64,000 nt of DNA from Microbulbifer sediminum (GTDB taxonomy: Bacteria; Pseudomonadota; Gammaproteobacteria; Pseudomonadales; Cellvibrionaceae), in NCBI RefSeq assembly GCF_021729035.1, contig NZ_JAJSAP010000003.1, positions 434,001-498,000 of the forward strand, written 5' to 3'. The translations under genes were made by a program, and so were the position numbers. This document shows positions 47,211 to 56,888 of the stretch, in pieces (the first letter of the stretch is position 1; each line of letters opens with the position of its first letter). Under the pieces are notes generated by a model. It did not search any database. It saw only the letters and a list, made by a program, of their open reading frames with translations, and had not been told where the DNA came from.

Positions 47211-48683
47211 ATGCACTTTGTCGTCAAGTTCTTCCCGGAAATCACCATCAAGAGCAACCCCGTGCGCAAGCGCATGTCGCGGCAGCTCAAAGACAACCTG
47301 CGCATCCTGTTGCGCCGGCTCGACGACCGTATCAAGGTGCTGAAGGACTGGGAAAAGATCGAGGTGATCGCACCGGACGCCGTCTCGCACCTGGCCGACC
47401 GTATCGAGGAAGTACTGGCCCATACGCCCGGCATCGCCAACTTTGCCCGGGTACGCCAGTACCCGCTGGGTGATTTTCATGACATCTATGAAAAGACCCT
47501 GTCGGTCTGGGGCGACAAACTTGAGGGCAAGACCTTCTGCGTACGCGTCAAGCGCAGCGGCAAGCACGACTTCCAGTCCCTGGATGTGGAGCAGTACGTG
47601 GGTGGCGGCCTGAACAAGAACACCGGCGCCGCCGGCGTGAAGCTGAAAAACCCCGACATCACTGTGCGCCTGGAGATCCGCCACGACAAACTCAACGTGG
47701 TGGAACAGCAGCACGCCGGCCTGGGCGGCTTCCCCATGGGCACCCAGGACCCGGTGCTGTCACTGGTATCCGGCGGCTTCGATTCCACCGTTTCCAGTTA
47801 CCTGACCATGAAGCGCGGTATCCGCACCCACTTCCTGTTCTTCAACCTGGGGGGGCGCGACCACGAGCTGGGCGTGAAGGAGGTGGCCTACTACCTGTGG
47901 AACCGCTACAGCGCCTCCCACCGGGTGAAGTTTATTACCGTGCCCTTCGACGGGGTGGTGGCGGAAATCCTGCAGAACGTGGACGACTCCCATATGGGCG
48001 TGATCCTCAAGCGCATGATGCTGCGCGCCGCCACCGCGATCGCCAGCGAACTGGACGTGGACGCGGTAGTCACCGGCGAGGCCATCGCCCAGGTCTCCAG
48101 CCAGACCCTCAAGAACCTGAAGGTGATCGACAATGTCACCGACACCCTGGTGCTGCGGCCGCTGATCACCAGCGACAAGGGTGACATCATCCGCACCGCG
48201 CGCGAGATCGGTACCGAGGAATTTGCCGCCAACATGCCGGAATACTGTGGTGTCATCTCGGTAAAGCCCACGACCCGGGCCAGGCTGTCGCGGGTCGAGG
48301 AAGAGGAGGGTCACTTCGATTTCAGTGTCCTCGACCGCGCCATCAATGAACGCGTTCTGCAGAATATCGACAGGGTGATGGAGGATGTCCACGAGGGCAC
48401 ACCCGAAGTGGAAGTCCTGGAAGCGCCGGGCGATGCGGTGGTCATCGATATCCGCCACCCGGACGAGGAGGAAGTGGATCCGCTGGAGCTGGAGGGCAGC
48501 GATGTGGAGACCATTCCCTTCTACCGCCTCAACAGCGCCTTCGCACAGCTGGATCCGCAGAAAAAGTACCTGCTCTACTGCAGCCGCGGCGTGATGAGCC
48601 GCCTGCACGCCTCACACCTGCTGGATGCCGGCTACCGCAATGTGGGCGTTTTGCGCCCCCATCTGCCGCACCGCCCGGACTGA
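47211..48683 (+). CDS. thiI: tRNA 4-thiouridine synthase ThiI
   Basis: 490-residue ThiI, which inserts sulfur at tRNA position 8 and in thiamine synthesis. It has a THUMP domain (about 60-165), PP-loop SLVSGGFDSTVSSY, the cysteine in EYCGVISVKPTTRA (equivalent to E. coli Cys344) and a C-terminal rhodanese domain with the persulfide cysteine in LLYCSRGVMSRLHA (equivalent to Cys456). The rhodanese extension is typical of gammaproteobacteria. Confidence 0.95.
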   Translation: MHFVVKFFPEITIKSNPVRKRMSRQLKDNLRILLRRLDDRIKVLKDWEKIEVIAPDAVSHLADRIEEVLAHTPGIANFARVRQYPLGDFHDIYEKTLSVWGDKLEGKTFCVRVKRSGKHDFQSLDVEQYVGGGLNKNTGAAGVKLKNPDITVRLEIRHDKLNVVEQQHAGLGGFPMGTQDPVLSLVSGGFDSTVSSYLTMKRGIRTHFLFFNLGGRDHELGVKEVAYYLWNRYSASHRVKFITVPFDGVVAEILQNVDDSHMGVILKRMMLRAATAIASELDVDAVVTGEAIAQVSSQTLKNLKVIDNVTDTLVLRPLITSDKGDIIRTAREIGTEEFAANMPEYCGVISVKPTTRARLSRVEEEEGHFDFSVLDRAINERVLQNIDRVMEDVHEGTPEVEVLEAPGDAVVIDIRHPDEEEVDPLELEGSDVETIPFYRLNSAFAQLDPQKKYLLYCSRGVMSRLHASHLLDAGYRNVGVLRPHLPHRPD

Positions 48684-48924
48684 CACTCCAGCCGCGCGGC
48701 GGGCACCACCAGGCCCGTTGCCTTCCCCCGCTCCCCCAGGGAGCGGGATTCACAGGCCAGACTGCCCAAATTGATGATTTTTTGTGCAATTTGCACTCGC
48801 AGTTGTCACGCTTGGCCACTATAATCGCCGCCTTTGGCCGGATAGCCGCTGCCCGTCAGCCCCGCCCCGATTGATTCGACGCGACAGTCAGGTGACTGCG
48901 CGCTTTACCCTTCAGAGGTTCATA

Positions 48925-50733
48925 GTGATAAATAACCTGCGCAACATTGCGATCATTGCCCACGTAGACCACGGCAAGACCACCTTGGTGGACAAGCTGC
49001 TGCAACAGTCCGGCACCCTGGACCGCCGCGACGAGGGCGCGGAACGCGTAATGGATTCCAACGACCAGGAGCGCGAGCGCGGTATTACCATCCTGGCCAA
49101 GAACACTGCCATCAGCTGGCACGACTACCGCATCAACATCGTCGACACCCCCGGGCACGCCGACTTCGGCGGCGAGGTGGAGCGGGTCCTGTCCATGGTG
49201 GACAGCGTGCTGCTGCTGGTGGACGCCGTGGACGGCCCCATGCCGCAGACCCGCTTCGTTACCCAGAAAGCCTTCGAGCAGGGCCTGAACCCGATCGTGG
49301 TAATCAACAAGATCGACCGCCCCGGCGCGCGCCCGGACTGGGTGATGGACCAGGTGTTCGACCTGTTCGACAGCCTCGGTGCCACCGACGAGCAGCTGGA
49401 CTTCCCGGTGGTCTACGCCTCCGCCCTGAACGGCATCGCCGGCCTGGACGACACCGACATGGCCGACGACATGACGCCCCTGTTCCAGATGATCGTGGAC
49501 AAGGTCGAAGCGCCGAAGGTCGACGAGAAAGGCCCGTTCCAGATGCAGGTGTCCGCACTGGACTACAACAGCTATGTGGGCGTGATCGGCGTGGGCCGTA
49601 TCACCCGCGGCACCCTCAAGCCCAACCAGCAGGTAGTGGTGCTGGACCGCGAGGGCAACCAGCGCAAGGCCAAGGTACTGCAGGTGATGGGCTACCTGGG
49701 CCTGGAGCGCGTGGAAGTGGAGCAGGCCAGTGCTGGTGACATCGTCTGCATCACCGGTGTGGGCGAACTGAACATCTCCGATACCCTGTGCAACCCGGAA
49801 AACCCCGAGGCCCTGCCGGCCCTGACCGTCGATGAGCCCACCGTGAGCATGACCTTCCAGGTGAACGACTCGCCGTTTGCCGGCCAGGACGGCAAGTTCG
49901 TCACCTCGCGCAATATCAAGGAGCGCCTGGAACAGGAACTGATCCACAACGTGGCGCTGCGGGTGGAGCAGGGCGATTCCCCGGAAAAATTCAAGGTGTC
50001 CGGCCGAGGCGAACTGCACCTGTCGGTGCTGATCGAGACCATGCGCCGGGAAGGTTTTGAGCTGGGCGTATCCCGCCCGGAAGTGGTACAGAAGGAAGTC
50101 GACGGCGAGATCCAGGAGCCTTATGAAGAGGTAGTGGCCGACGTCGAGGAGCAGCACCAGGGTGCGGTGATGGAAGAGCTGGGCCTGCGCAAGGCAGAGC
50201 TCAAGAACATGGAGCCCGATGGCAAGGGCCGTGTGCGCCTGACCTTTATCGTGCCGTCCCGCGGCATGATCGGCTTCCGCTCACAGTTCCTGACCATGAC
50301 CAGCGGCTCCGGCATCATGACCAGCATCTTCGACCACTACGGCCCGGTGAAAATGGGGGACGTGGGCAAGCGCATCAATGGCGTGATGGTCTCCATGGTC
50401 AAGGGCAAGACCCTGGCCTACGCCCTGTACACACTGCAGGACCGCGGCCGCCTGTTCCTGGGCCACGGTGAGGATATCTACGAAGGCCAGATAGTGGGTA
50501 TTCACTCCCGCAACAATGACCTGGTGGTAAACCCCACCAAGGCCAAGCAGCTGACCAACGTGCGCGCCGCCGGCACCGACGAGGCCCTGACCCTGACCCC
50601 GCCGATCCGCCACACGCTGGAACAGGCACTGGAGTTTATCGAGGACGATGAGCTGGTGGAGGTGACCCCGAACCACCTGCGCCTGCGCAAGAAGATCCTG
50701 CAGGAGAACATGCGCAAGCGGGCCAAGAAGTAA
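48925..50733 (+). CDS. typA: Ribosome-associated GTPase BipA/TypA
   Basis: Translational GTPase of 602 residues acting in ribosome assembly and stress adaptation. G motifs: [33 protein letters not shown]-terminal EF-G-like domains and the BipA block [14 protein letters not shown]. The GTG at 48925 is chosen because it gives the family N-terminus ([19 protein letters not shown]) and follows AGAGG; the frame runs 47 codons further upstream without similarity. Confidence 0.96.
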   Translation: MINNLRNIAIIAHVDHGKTTLVDKLLQQSGTLDRRDEGAERVMDSNDQERERGITILAKNTAISWHDYRINIVDTPGHADFGGEVERVLSMVDSVLLLVDAVDGPMPQTRFVTQKAFEQGLNPIVVINKIDRPGARPDWVMDQVFDLFDSLGATDEQLDFPVVYASALNGIAGLDDTDMADDMTPLFQMIVDKVEAPKVDEKGPFQMQVSALDYNSYVGVIGVGRITRGTLKPNQQVVVLDREGNQRKAKVLQVMGYLGLERVEVEQASAGDIVCITGVGELNISDTLCNPENPEALPALTVDEPTVSMTFQVNDSPFAGQDGKFVTSRNIKERLEQELIHNVALRVEQGDSPEKFKVSGRGELHLSVLIETMRREGFELGVSRPEVVQKEVDGEIQEPYEEVVADVEEQHQGAVMEELGLRKAELKNMEPDGKGRVRLTFIVPSRGMIGFRSQFLTMTSGSGIMTSIFDHYGPVKMGDVGKRINGVMVSMVKGKTLAYALYTLQDRGRLFLGHGEDIYEGQIVGIHSRNNDLVVNPTKAKQLTNVRAAGTDEALTLTPPIRHTLEQALEFIEDDELVEVTPNHLRLRKKILQENMRKRAKK

Positions 50734-50761
50734 GCACTTCTTTACCGCACTGCGCAGTAAT

Positions 50762-50788
50762 AAAGGCGGGCCATTGGCCCGCCTTTTT
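50762..50788 (+). terminator. Terminator after typA
   Basis: An 11-bp stem AAAGGCGGGCC/GGCCCGCCTTT with a 3-base loop and five Ts in a row, 29 bases after the typA stop. Confidence 0.92.
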
Positions 50789-50821
50789 CGTTTCTGGCCG
50801 CGAGCGAAAAAATTCCTGCGA

Positions 50822-51343
50822 TCACAATGATGAAAAAAACCGGCGCTCCACCTGCTGCCACTCAGCCAGTGCTGCCGGCGTATGCAGGCAAACCGTGATC
50901 TGCTTGAATTCATGCGCACGTTGATGGAGCACTTCCAGCGCCTGGTGGGCAGCGATACTGTGTGGAAAACGATTGGTGCCCGCCCCCAGGGCGGGGAACA
51001 GCAGCGTGTCGATTTTGCCCTGGCGCGCCAGGTCCAGCACACTGTTGTAGCACCGGCGCAATTCCGCCAGGGCCTCGGCGCCCCACTGGTCGCCACTGCT
51101 CCACTGTGGCGTCACCGTATGCAGCAGGTACTTCACCGGCAGATTATAGGCCCGGGTCAGCCGGGCCTCTCCCACACCACACTCAGCCACATCTGCGCAC
51201 GCATCCCGCAGGGACTCCCCGCCGCGGTCGTGGATCTGCGCCGATAGCCCACGCCCGGCAATCAGGTGCTTGTGGGCCGGACATACGAGCCCGGCGGCAC
51301 GCAAAGTCAGGATATTTCCACAAGTCAGTCTTAGCATTTCCAC
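50822..51343 (-). CDS. Divergent macro domain protein
   Basis: 173-residue protein with a macro domain fold: LTCGNILTLRAAGLVCPAH, RGLSAQIHDRGGESLRDAC, a middle block LLHTVTPQW, and LLFPALGAGTNRFP followed by HQALEVL. The usual VNAANxxLxGGGGV loop is replaced by VCPAHKHLIAGRGL, so ADP-ribose binding or hydrolysis may be altered. GTG at 51343 is used because GGAAAA lies 8 bases before it; ATG at 51337 is equally possible. Monocistronic, convergent with typA. Confidence 0.72.
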   Translation of the reverse strand: MEMLRLTCGNILTLRAAGLVCPAHKHLIAGRGLSAQIHDRGGESLRDACADVAECGVGEARLTRAYNLPVKYLLHTVTPQWSSGDQWGAEALAELRRCYNSVLDLARQGKIDTLLFPALGAGTNRFPHSIAAHQALEVLHQRAHEFKQITVCLHTPAALAEWQQVERRFFSSL

Positions 51344-51570
51344 GAATACAATTTTCCACGCTCACATTGCAATTAAAACTATAGTCGGGCCTTTGGTGAC
51401 ACATAAAATCACAATATACTCGGCTGCCAATCCAAATATTTCAATTTGTGCCGCGCACAGAGCCAGGGGCCAGTGTCGATCGGCGTGGCAACCATCTCTT
51501 TATGACATCCGGGCCATGCCGGAGTCGCGGGCCAGCAGGTTTCCAGTGGCCTGTTATACAGGAACCGCCA

Positions 51571-52644
51571 ATGGGCTCAGTACAACAGGTCACTGACACA
51601 CACACTCCAGCGGACAGGGCAGTGGAGCTGGACCTGCGCCGTCGGGTGCAGGCGTCCGGTTACATGCTGATCTTTTCGCTGGCCATTACCGCCGCGATGG
51701 CGGTCCTGGCACTGACCGATGGCGCCCTGGTGCAATCCCTGACCCTGTTTGGCGTCACCACCCTAATCCTTGCCACCTATATCGGCATCAATCTCGTCGG
51801 GCCGAGTGGCAAGACTCCTGTCCTCGTTAGCTGCCTGTTGCTTGTCCTCTATTTCTACCTGCTGCTTTCCGGCGGTGTAAACAATACGGGCCTGATGTGG
51901 GCTGTGATGCTGGTGCCGGGTTTTATCAACCTGTTCGGCTACCGCCATGGCACGCTGATCCTGGTCGCCGTGGGAGCGGCCACGGCACTGGTACTCTTCT
52001 ATCCGGACTTTCCCGGGCTTGCGGCGCAATATGACATTGCCTACCGGGCACGCTTTATTGCCGTATTCGGTGCGCTGACGGCCCTGACCGCGCTACTGGA
52101 CAGCAGTCGCGACGAGGCACAGAAACTGCTCAACACGCTGACTGTGGAACTGGAAAACCACGCCAGCACCGACGCACTGACGGGCCTGGCGAACCGCCGC
52201 GAAGCCTATCGGGTCCTGCGGGAGCTCGACCGTGCCGGGCAGGCGCTGGGCGACTACGCCGTGCTGATTGGCGACCTGGACCATTTCAAGGCGCTCAATG
52301 ACAGCCGCGGCCACAATTTTGGCGATCGGGTACTCAGGGATGTGGCAAAGGTACTGAAGGGCAATACCCGTGCGGGCGACCTGGTAGCACGGTGGGGCGG
52401 AGAGGAATTCCTGGTACTGCTGCCCAATACCAGCGCCAGCGGCGGTGCCGTGCTGGCGGAAAAGCTGCGCCAGAAGGTGGAAGCCCTGGGACACCAGTAC
52501 TCGCCCCCGGCGCGCCTGTCCATGAGTTTCGGCGTCGCCGGCTCAGCGGATGGGTCAAAGTTCCAGACAGAGTTGCTGGCCCAGGCTGACGCGCGGCTGT
52601 ATCGTGCCAAGCATGCGGGCCGCAACCGGGTGGTGGTTACCTGA
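51571..52644 (+). CDS. Membrane diguanylate cyclase (GGDEF)
   Basis: 357-residue inner-membrane enzyme making cyclic di-GMP. About six hydrophobic segments in the first 180 residues form an undefined membrane sensor domain. The GGDEF domain (about 195-355) has the signature RWGGEEF (GGEEF, active), DLDHFKALND and SMSFGVA. I see no RxxD inhibitory site just before the signature (it reads GDLVARWGGEEF). The ATG at 51571 follows ACAGGAACC; longer frames start in poor context. Confidence 0.9.
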   Translation: MGSVQQVTDTHTPADRAVELDLRRRVQASGYMLIFSLAITAAMAVLALTDGALVQSLTLFGVTTLILATYIGINLVGPSGKTPVLVSCLLLVLYFYLLLSGGVNNTGLMWAVMLVPGFINLFGYRHGTLILVAVGAATALVLFYPDFPGLAAQYDIAYRARFIAVFGALTALTALLDSSRDEAQKLLNTLTVELENHASTDALTGLANRREAYRVLRELDRAGQALGDYAVLIGDLDHFKALNDSRGHNFGDRVLRDVAKVLKGNTRAGDLVARWGGEEFLVLLPNTSASGGAVLAEKLRQKVEALGHQYSPPARLSMSFGVAGSADGSKFQTELLAQADARLYRAKHAGRNRVVVT

Positions 52645-52674
52645 CGCCACTGCCGGCCGGCGCCAGGCAAGCAC

Positions 52675-53451
52675 TCAGAAGTGCCAGCGAGCACCAATCT
52701 CCACGATCAGGCTTTCCGTCTCGATATCAAATTCTGCCGGCAACAGGCGGGAATCAACCTCTGCTTCATTAGTCTCGCGCCAGCGCAGGCCGCCAAAATA
52801 AGTGAGTTCATCGGTGCACAGGTAGTTGATACCGCCCATCACTTGCCACGCGAATACACTGTCATCGTCGTCGACGATACGCACATCGGACGGCTTGTAG
52901 TTGACATCCACCCAGGCGTTACCCAGTCCGGCCCCCACGTAGGGTTGCCACTGGCTGCCCGTGTCAAAGTCGTAGTAGGCGTTGAAAAATACATAGTCGG
53001 TAGTGATGTCGCCCTGACCACCATCCACGATCTGCCCGACAGTTACCCCGAGGGGATCCAACTGGCCCGTCAGAAGCACGGCCGCATCCACTGCGTCGAT
53101 ATTGACGCCGTCGACACGTACATTCTTGTGAGATTCCACATCGTGTTCGGCCCAGGCGTATTCCACTTCGAAGCGCCATTCACGCATCCGCCAGCCGGCG
53201 GCAAGCTGGACTCCCCAGCTGCTGTCTATGTCGGTATCCCAGCGCAGGCGGGTGCCGGCCGGAATCACCGCGCCGGCAGGAATGACCACGCCCTCCCCGG
53301 TAACAAAATTACCGGTAAAGCGACCGTCGGTATCGATATCATCCATATCATTCCAGCTCAGTGAGCCACTGATATAGAAATCCTCGGCGTGGGCGGAAAC
53401 GGAAGCGAGGGCTGCCGCCAGTACTGTCATTGCTAGCTTCTTGCTGACCAT
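52675..53451 (-). CDS. Outer-membrane beta-barrel protein, paralogue A
   Basis: 258-residue exported protein with signal peptide (MVSKKLAMTVLAAALASVSAHA). Opacity/OmpA-barrel-like strands such as WGVQLAAGWRMREWRFEVEY and YVGAGLGNAWVDVNY, ending in IGARWHF. It has a Pro/Gly-rich loop IPAGAVIPAGTR and an acidic loop VDDDDSVFAWQVMGG. ATG at 53451 follows CAGGATG. It aligns over its whole length with the protein encoded at 53764-54537. Function unknown. Confidence 0.8.
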   Translation of the reverse strand: MVSKKLAMTVLAAALASVSAHAEDFYISGSLSWNDMDDIDTDGRFTGNFVTGEGVVIPAGAVIPAGTRLRWDTDIDSSWGVQLAAGWRMREWRFEVEYAWAEHDVESHKNVRVDGVNIDAVDAAVLLTGQLDPLGVTVGQIVDGGQGDITTDYVFFNAYYDFDTGSQWQPYVGAGLGNAWVDVNYKPSDVRIVDDDDSVFAWQVMGGINYLCTDELTYFGGLRWRETNEAEVDSRLLPAEFDIETESLIVEIGARWHF

Positions 53452-53763
53452 AGTTACATCCTGTAATTGCATATTCACCGGAAATCTTTACGTGAATGCA
53501 CGACCGGCGGACCTCTGTCCAGCGATAGGTGCCGTTTAAAATCCCGCATATTTTCCGGCGATTTTCACGCCGGCATCATACGGGACCAAAACTGATCCAC
53601 AGCACACGCAGGAAGGAAAAAAACCTCCCGCTACCATCTACGATAGCCCCTTTTTTCTGTCGTCCGTAGTCGCGAGGGAGTCCCGCAAATAAATTGGGCG
53701 CCGCAAAAGCGGGAGAAACCCCTCCCTGCCCTCGGCGCCCAATGCCAGCATGGGATTTCGCTA
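53452..53763. other. Intergenic region between the two outer-membrane paralogues
   Basis: 312 bases: promoter region of paralogue A and the hairpin after paralogue B (53693-53743). No gene is supported; a minus-strand frame here has no ribosome site or family match. Confidence 0.5.
53693..53743 (-). terminator. Long hairpin after outer-membrane paralogue B
   Basis: ATTGGGCGCCG and its exact complement CGGCGCCCAAT are 29 bases apart, with a nested GGGAG/CTCCC stem between them. The minus strand then has TTTATTTG. Located 20 bases after the gene stop. Confidence 0.6.
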
Positions 53764-54537
53764 TCAGAACTGCCAGCGGGTACCCACCTCCGCCAGGAAG
53801 GTATCGGCTTCCAGCTCAAATCCTGCCGGGAACAGGCTGGCGCCCACAGAAAGGTCATCGGTCTGGCGCCAGCGGAGACCACCAAACAGCTCCAGCTGGT
53901 CACTCAGCGCCAGGTTCACCCCGCCCATAAACTGGTAGGCAAGCACACTGTCGTCATCATCGATGATGCTGACGCCCGACGGGCTGTAATCAACATCCAC
54001 CATCGCATTACCGATACCGGCACCGACATACGGTGTGAGTGCCGAGCCCATATCGAAGTCGTAATAAGCGTTCACGAACAGGTAGTCGGCGCTGATCTCA
54101 CCCTCGCCCGCCGCCACCAGATCGCCCACAGTGACGCCCAGGTTTTCCTGCTGGCCGCTGATCAGCACCGCCGCATCCTCTCCATCCAGCGGGATGCCAG
54201 CGGCAGACACACTTCCATGGGAATCAACATCGTTGCTGGCCGTGGAGTATTCGGCCTCGAAGCGCCACTGGTCGACTCCATAACCCACGGCAAATGAAAC
54301 CGCAGTGCCGCTATCGACACTGGTATCCCAGCTCACGCCGGTACCGGCCGGAAGTGGTGTGCCCGCCGGGATGCTGGTGCCGGCGCCGGTGGTGAAGTCA
54401 CTGGAAAAGCTGCCAGCGGTGTTTATATCATCGAGATCGTTGTAGCCGATATTGCCACTGACGTAGATGCCCTCCGCCGCTGCTGCGGTGGAAAATGCAC
54501 AGCTTAACATTGCACTAAAAAGAATATTCTTACGCAT
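53764..54537 (-). CDS. Outer-membrane beta-barrel protein, paralogue B
   Basis: 257-residue exported barrel protein with signal peptide (MRKNILFSAMLSCAFSTAAAA). It parallels paralogue A: ISGN/VSGNIGYNDLDDI, IPAGTPLPAGTGVSWDT, WRFEAEYSTASNDVDSH, AYYDFDMGSALTPYVGAGIG, the acidic IDDDDSVLAYQFMGG and end VGTRWQF. The ATG follows GGGGAGCAACC. The ligand is unknown; acidic loops might bind cations. Confidence 0.8.
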   Translation of the reverse strand: MRKNILFSAMLSCAFSTAAAAEGIYVSGNIGYNDLDDINTAGSFSSDFTTGAGTSIPAGTPLPAGTGVSWDTSVDSGTAVSFAVGYGVDQWRFEAEYSTASNDVDSHGSVSAAGIPLDGEDAAVLISGQQENLGVTVGDLVAAGEGEISADYLFVNAYYDFDMGSALTPYVGAGIGNAMVDVDYSPSGVSIIDDDDSVLAYQFMGGVNLALSDQLELFGGLRWRQTDDLSVGASLFPAGFELEADTFLAEVGTRWQF

Positions 54538-54744
54538 TCTGGTTGCTCCCCTTGTCTGGATTCCATGCATTACTTGTTCTCGTTCAGCAAGTGATGCAAG
54601 CGTATTTACGGGGGGGCATCGACGGGTAGATTGCCAGCAGTCCGGCAACCGGCAAAAATTGTGAAGGGGGTTACAGGTTCAGCGATTGGTCGCACCAGAG
54701 GTAATCCACGGGCATCGACCGCCCGTAAAGCACTGGTTTTAATA

Positions 54745-55497
54745 TCAGGCTGACGTAAATCCACTGAGGCACCAGCCGACGAGGTATGCCAGCAGCGCAG
54801 CACTGCCACCCAGCAATAACGTGCGCCCGCCGGCGGCAAGGAGAGAGCCACCGTTCACCACACCCTTGGCAATACCGACAGCGAAGAAAGCCAGGGCCGA
54901 AAGCGTTGCGCTCAGGTAAAACCGGGCGGATTCCTCCAGGAATGTAGCCAGGTATGGCATGAGGGGGATCGAGCCCACCGACAGGAATGCGACAAAGGTA
55001 ACGATCGAGGAGCGCAGCGGCCGGGCCCGGACCGGACTGATACCGTGCTCTTCGGTCAACATGGTCTCTATCCACAGTTTGCGGTCCCGGCAGATGGTGG
55101 TGACGATCTCCTCGAGGGTATCGCCGCGGAATCCCTTGGCGGCGAATATCTGCCGGATCTCCTCCCGCTCGCCCTCCGGCACCAGGGCGATATGCCGCTC
55201 TTCGGTGCGGCGCATCGCGCCCTCGTGATCCAGCTGGGCCTGTATCGCCTCGTAATTGCTTACCATCATGCTGAAGCCATCAGCCAGCAGGTTGGCGAAT
55301 CCCATGATAATCACCACGATTGAAGGAAATCCGGCGCCGTATGCACCGGATACGATGGCAAACGTGGTGACACATCCGTCAATGGCACCCAGCACAAAGT
55401 CCCCGAGTGTCGGCGGGCGCGATGGCTCGCGGAGGCGGCGGGCGATATTTTCCGGCCGGTGCTGGCGCTGCAAGGCTTCCCGGCCCGGCTGCTCCAT
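54745..55497 (-). CDS. VIT1/CCC1-type membrane transporter
   Basis: 250-residue inner-membrane protein of the vacuolar iron transporter family. [22 protein letters not shown] and [18 protein letters not shown] are the helix 1-2 signatures with the conserved Asp and Met metal residues; a cytosolic acidic helical loop ([19 protein letters not shown]) follows, then three hydrophobic segments. Likely moves Fe2+ or Mn2+. Ribosome site GGAAAGG. It follows the ectoine hydroxylase gene on the same strand. Confidence 0.87.
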   Translation of the reverse strand: MEQPGREALQRQHRPENIARRLREPSRPPTLGDFVLGAIDGCVTTFAIVSGAYGAGFPSIVVIIMGFANLLADGFSMMVSNYEAIQAQLDHEGAMRRTEERHIALVPEGEREEIRQIFAAKGFRGDTLEEIVTTICRDRKLWIETMLTEEHGISPVRARPLRSSIVTFVAFLSVGSIPLMPYLATFLEESARFYLSATLSALAFFAVGIAKGVVNGGSLLAAGGRTLLLGGSAALLAYLVGWCLSGFTSA

Positions 55498-55586
55498 ATC
55501 GATAACCTTTCCAATGACCCGGAGGGGTCTGTGTCTCGCCTATGTATCGCAGTTTAGCTGCCGGACCGGTCGCCGTCGGTCAGCCC

Positions 55587-56477
55587 TCAGGCAGCCAGGC
55601 TAACCGGTGTCGTATCCCGGCTGCTGAGGAAGTCCGGACGGGGCTGCAGGCCTCCAAATGGCGCCCGGGGACGGTTATGGACGCTGTTATATACACACAT
55701 CATTACCTGGCGCGGGTCATTGGAGATGTTGTCCGGGGAACCGTGCAGCAGGTTGCACTCATGGATTACCAGCGTGCCGGGCTTGCCGGTAATGGCGTGA
55801 ATCTCGCGATCGCCGAGGACTTCCCGCATGGTCTGCGGCTGGGGTACTCCGAGCTTCTGCTGGCGCAATGACGTCTTGTAATTGTCGGCCGCGGTACGGC
55901 CTCGACAGGAAATATACAGATGATGAGAGCCGGGAATCACATACAGCGGCCCGTTATGCTCGTGGTTTTCAGTGAGCATGATCCATGCAGTAAGCGCGCG
56001 CATCCGTGGCATGCCGTCCTCCACATGCCAGGTCTCGAAATCGGAATGCCAGGCAAAAGATTTGCCGGTGTATGCGGGTTTGTTGTTGACCCGCGACTGC
56101 ATCTGGTAAACATCGGAGCCGAGCAACTGCTGCACCATGGGAAGCAGCTTCGGGTGCCGGAAAAAACCGTCGACAATCCGGCTGAAGCGGCAGGGATTGA
56201 AGATAGTGCGCAGCTCCGTACCCTGCGGTTCGCGTACCAGCTCCTCGCGCCCCTCGAGGGAATGTCGCAGGCGTTGAACTTCCGCCTGCAGCGGCTCAAC
56301 CATTTCCGGCATAAATTCCGGGAATACCAGGTAGCCGTTTTTTTCGTAATGCTCCAGCTGGGATTGCCGGAGCGAGTCATCCGGGCGGGATAATCCATGC
56401 TGGTAGATGACCGGGTCTTGTCGGGGGATGATTTGTTCCCTGCCGCCCATACGCGACGGGTACAGATCATCAGTCAT
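55587..56477 (-). CDS. ectD: Ectoine hydroxylase
   Basis: Fe(II)/2-oxoglutarate dioxygenase of 296 residues that converts ectoine to 5-hydroxyectoine. It carries the EctD signature FAWHSDFETWHVEDGMP with iron ligands His144 and Asp146, and His245 in ECNLLHGSPDN. Length is typical of EctD. Strong ribosome site GAGGAGGAAC. The biosynthetic genes ectABC are not in this window, so this is a solitary ectD; it would act on ectoine made from elsewhere in the genome or imported. Confidence 0.9.
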   Translation of the reverse strand: MTDDLYPSRMGGREQIIPRQDPVIYQHGLSRPDDSLRQSQLEHYEKNGYLVFPEFMPEMVEPLQAEVQRLRHSLEGREELVREPQGTELRTIFNPCRFSRIVDGFFRHPKLLPMVQQLLGSDVYQMQSRVNNKPAYTGKSFAWHSDFETWHVEDGMPRMRALTAWIMLTENHEHNGPLYVIPGSHHLYISCRGRTAADNYKTSLRQQKLGVPQPQTMREVLGDREIHAITGKPGTLVIHECNLLHGSPDNISNDPRQVMMCVYNSVHNRPRAPFGGLQPRPDFLSSRDTTPVSLAA

Positions 56478-56888
56478 AGGCTGTGTTCCTCCTCTGGTAA
56501 ATCAACGTTGTTCATACAAACCGCTGAAATTGGACAGCAGCAGCGTATTGCCGGCGCCGTGCCGCGGTACGGTTTGGTTTTGAATGGGTCCGGTCACAGG
56601 GACGGACGCGGAGTGGTGTCGGGAAACCTCTGGGCGGGTCCACTGCACCGATATTGGCTAGCCCTGTGTTGCGCAGGGCAAAAAAGGTGCCTGTTCGGCG
56701 GGCGCAAAATTTAACGGGTTGCGCGGACAGGTGTCAAGCCACACAACGGCAGGGAGCGAAAGGAGAAAATCAGGAATTACCCGCGGCCCGTGAAGGCCAA
56801 TGACGGAAGGGCATTATTAAATCAATACAAAGCGCGGGTACGACCCGTGCACAAATGGGCTTTGCACACGGGACACCATGCCCGGCGG
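56478..56888. other. Intergenic region upstream of ectD
   Basis: 411 bases. It should hold the ectD promoter. Near 56842-56872 there is an imperfect inverted repeat CCCGTGCA/TGCACACGGG with no T-run. No gene is supported. Confidence 0.5.

Noticed and set aside
53693..53743. Long inverted repeat as an insertion-sequence end
   Set aside because: No transposase or target duplication nearby; nested stems and a T-rich tail fit a terminator.
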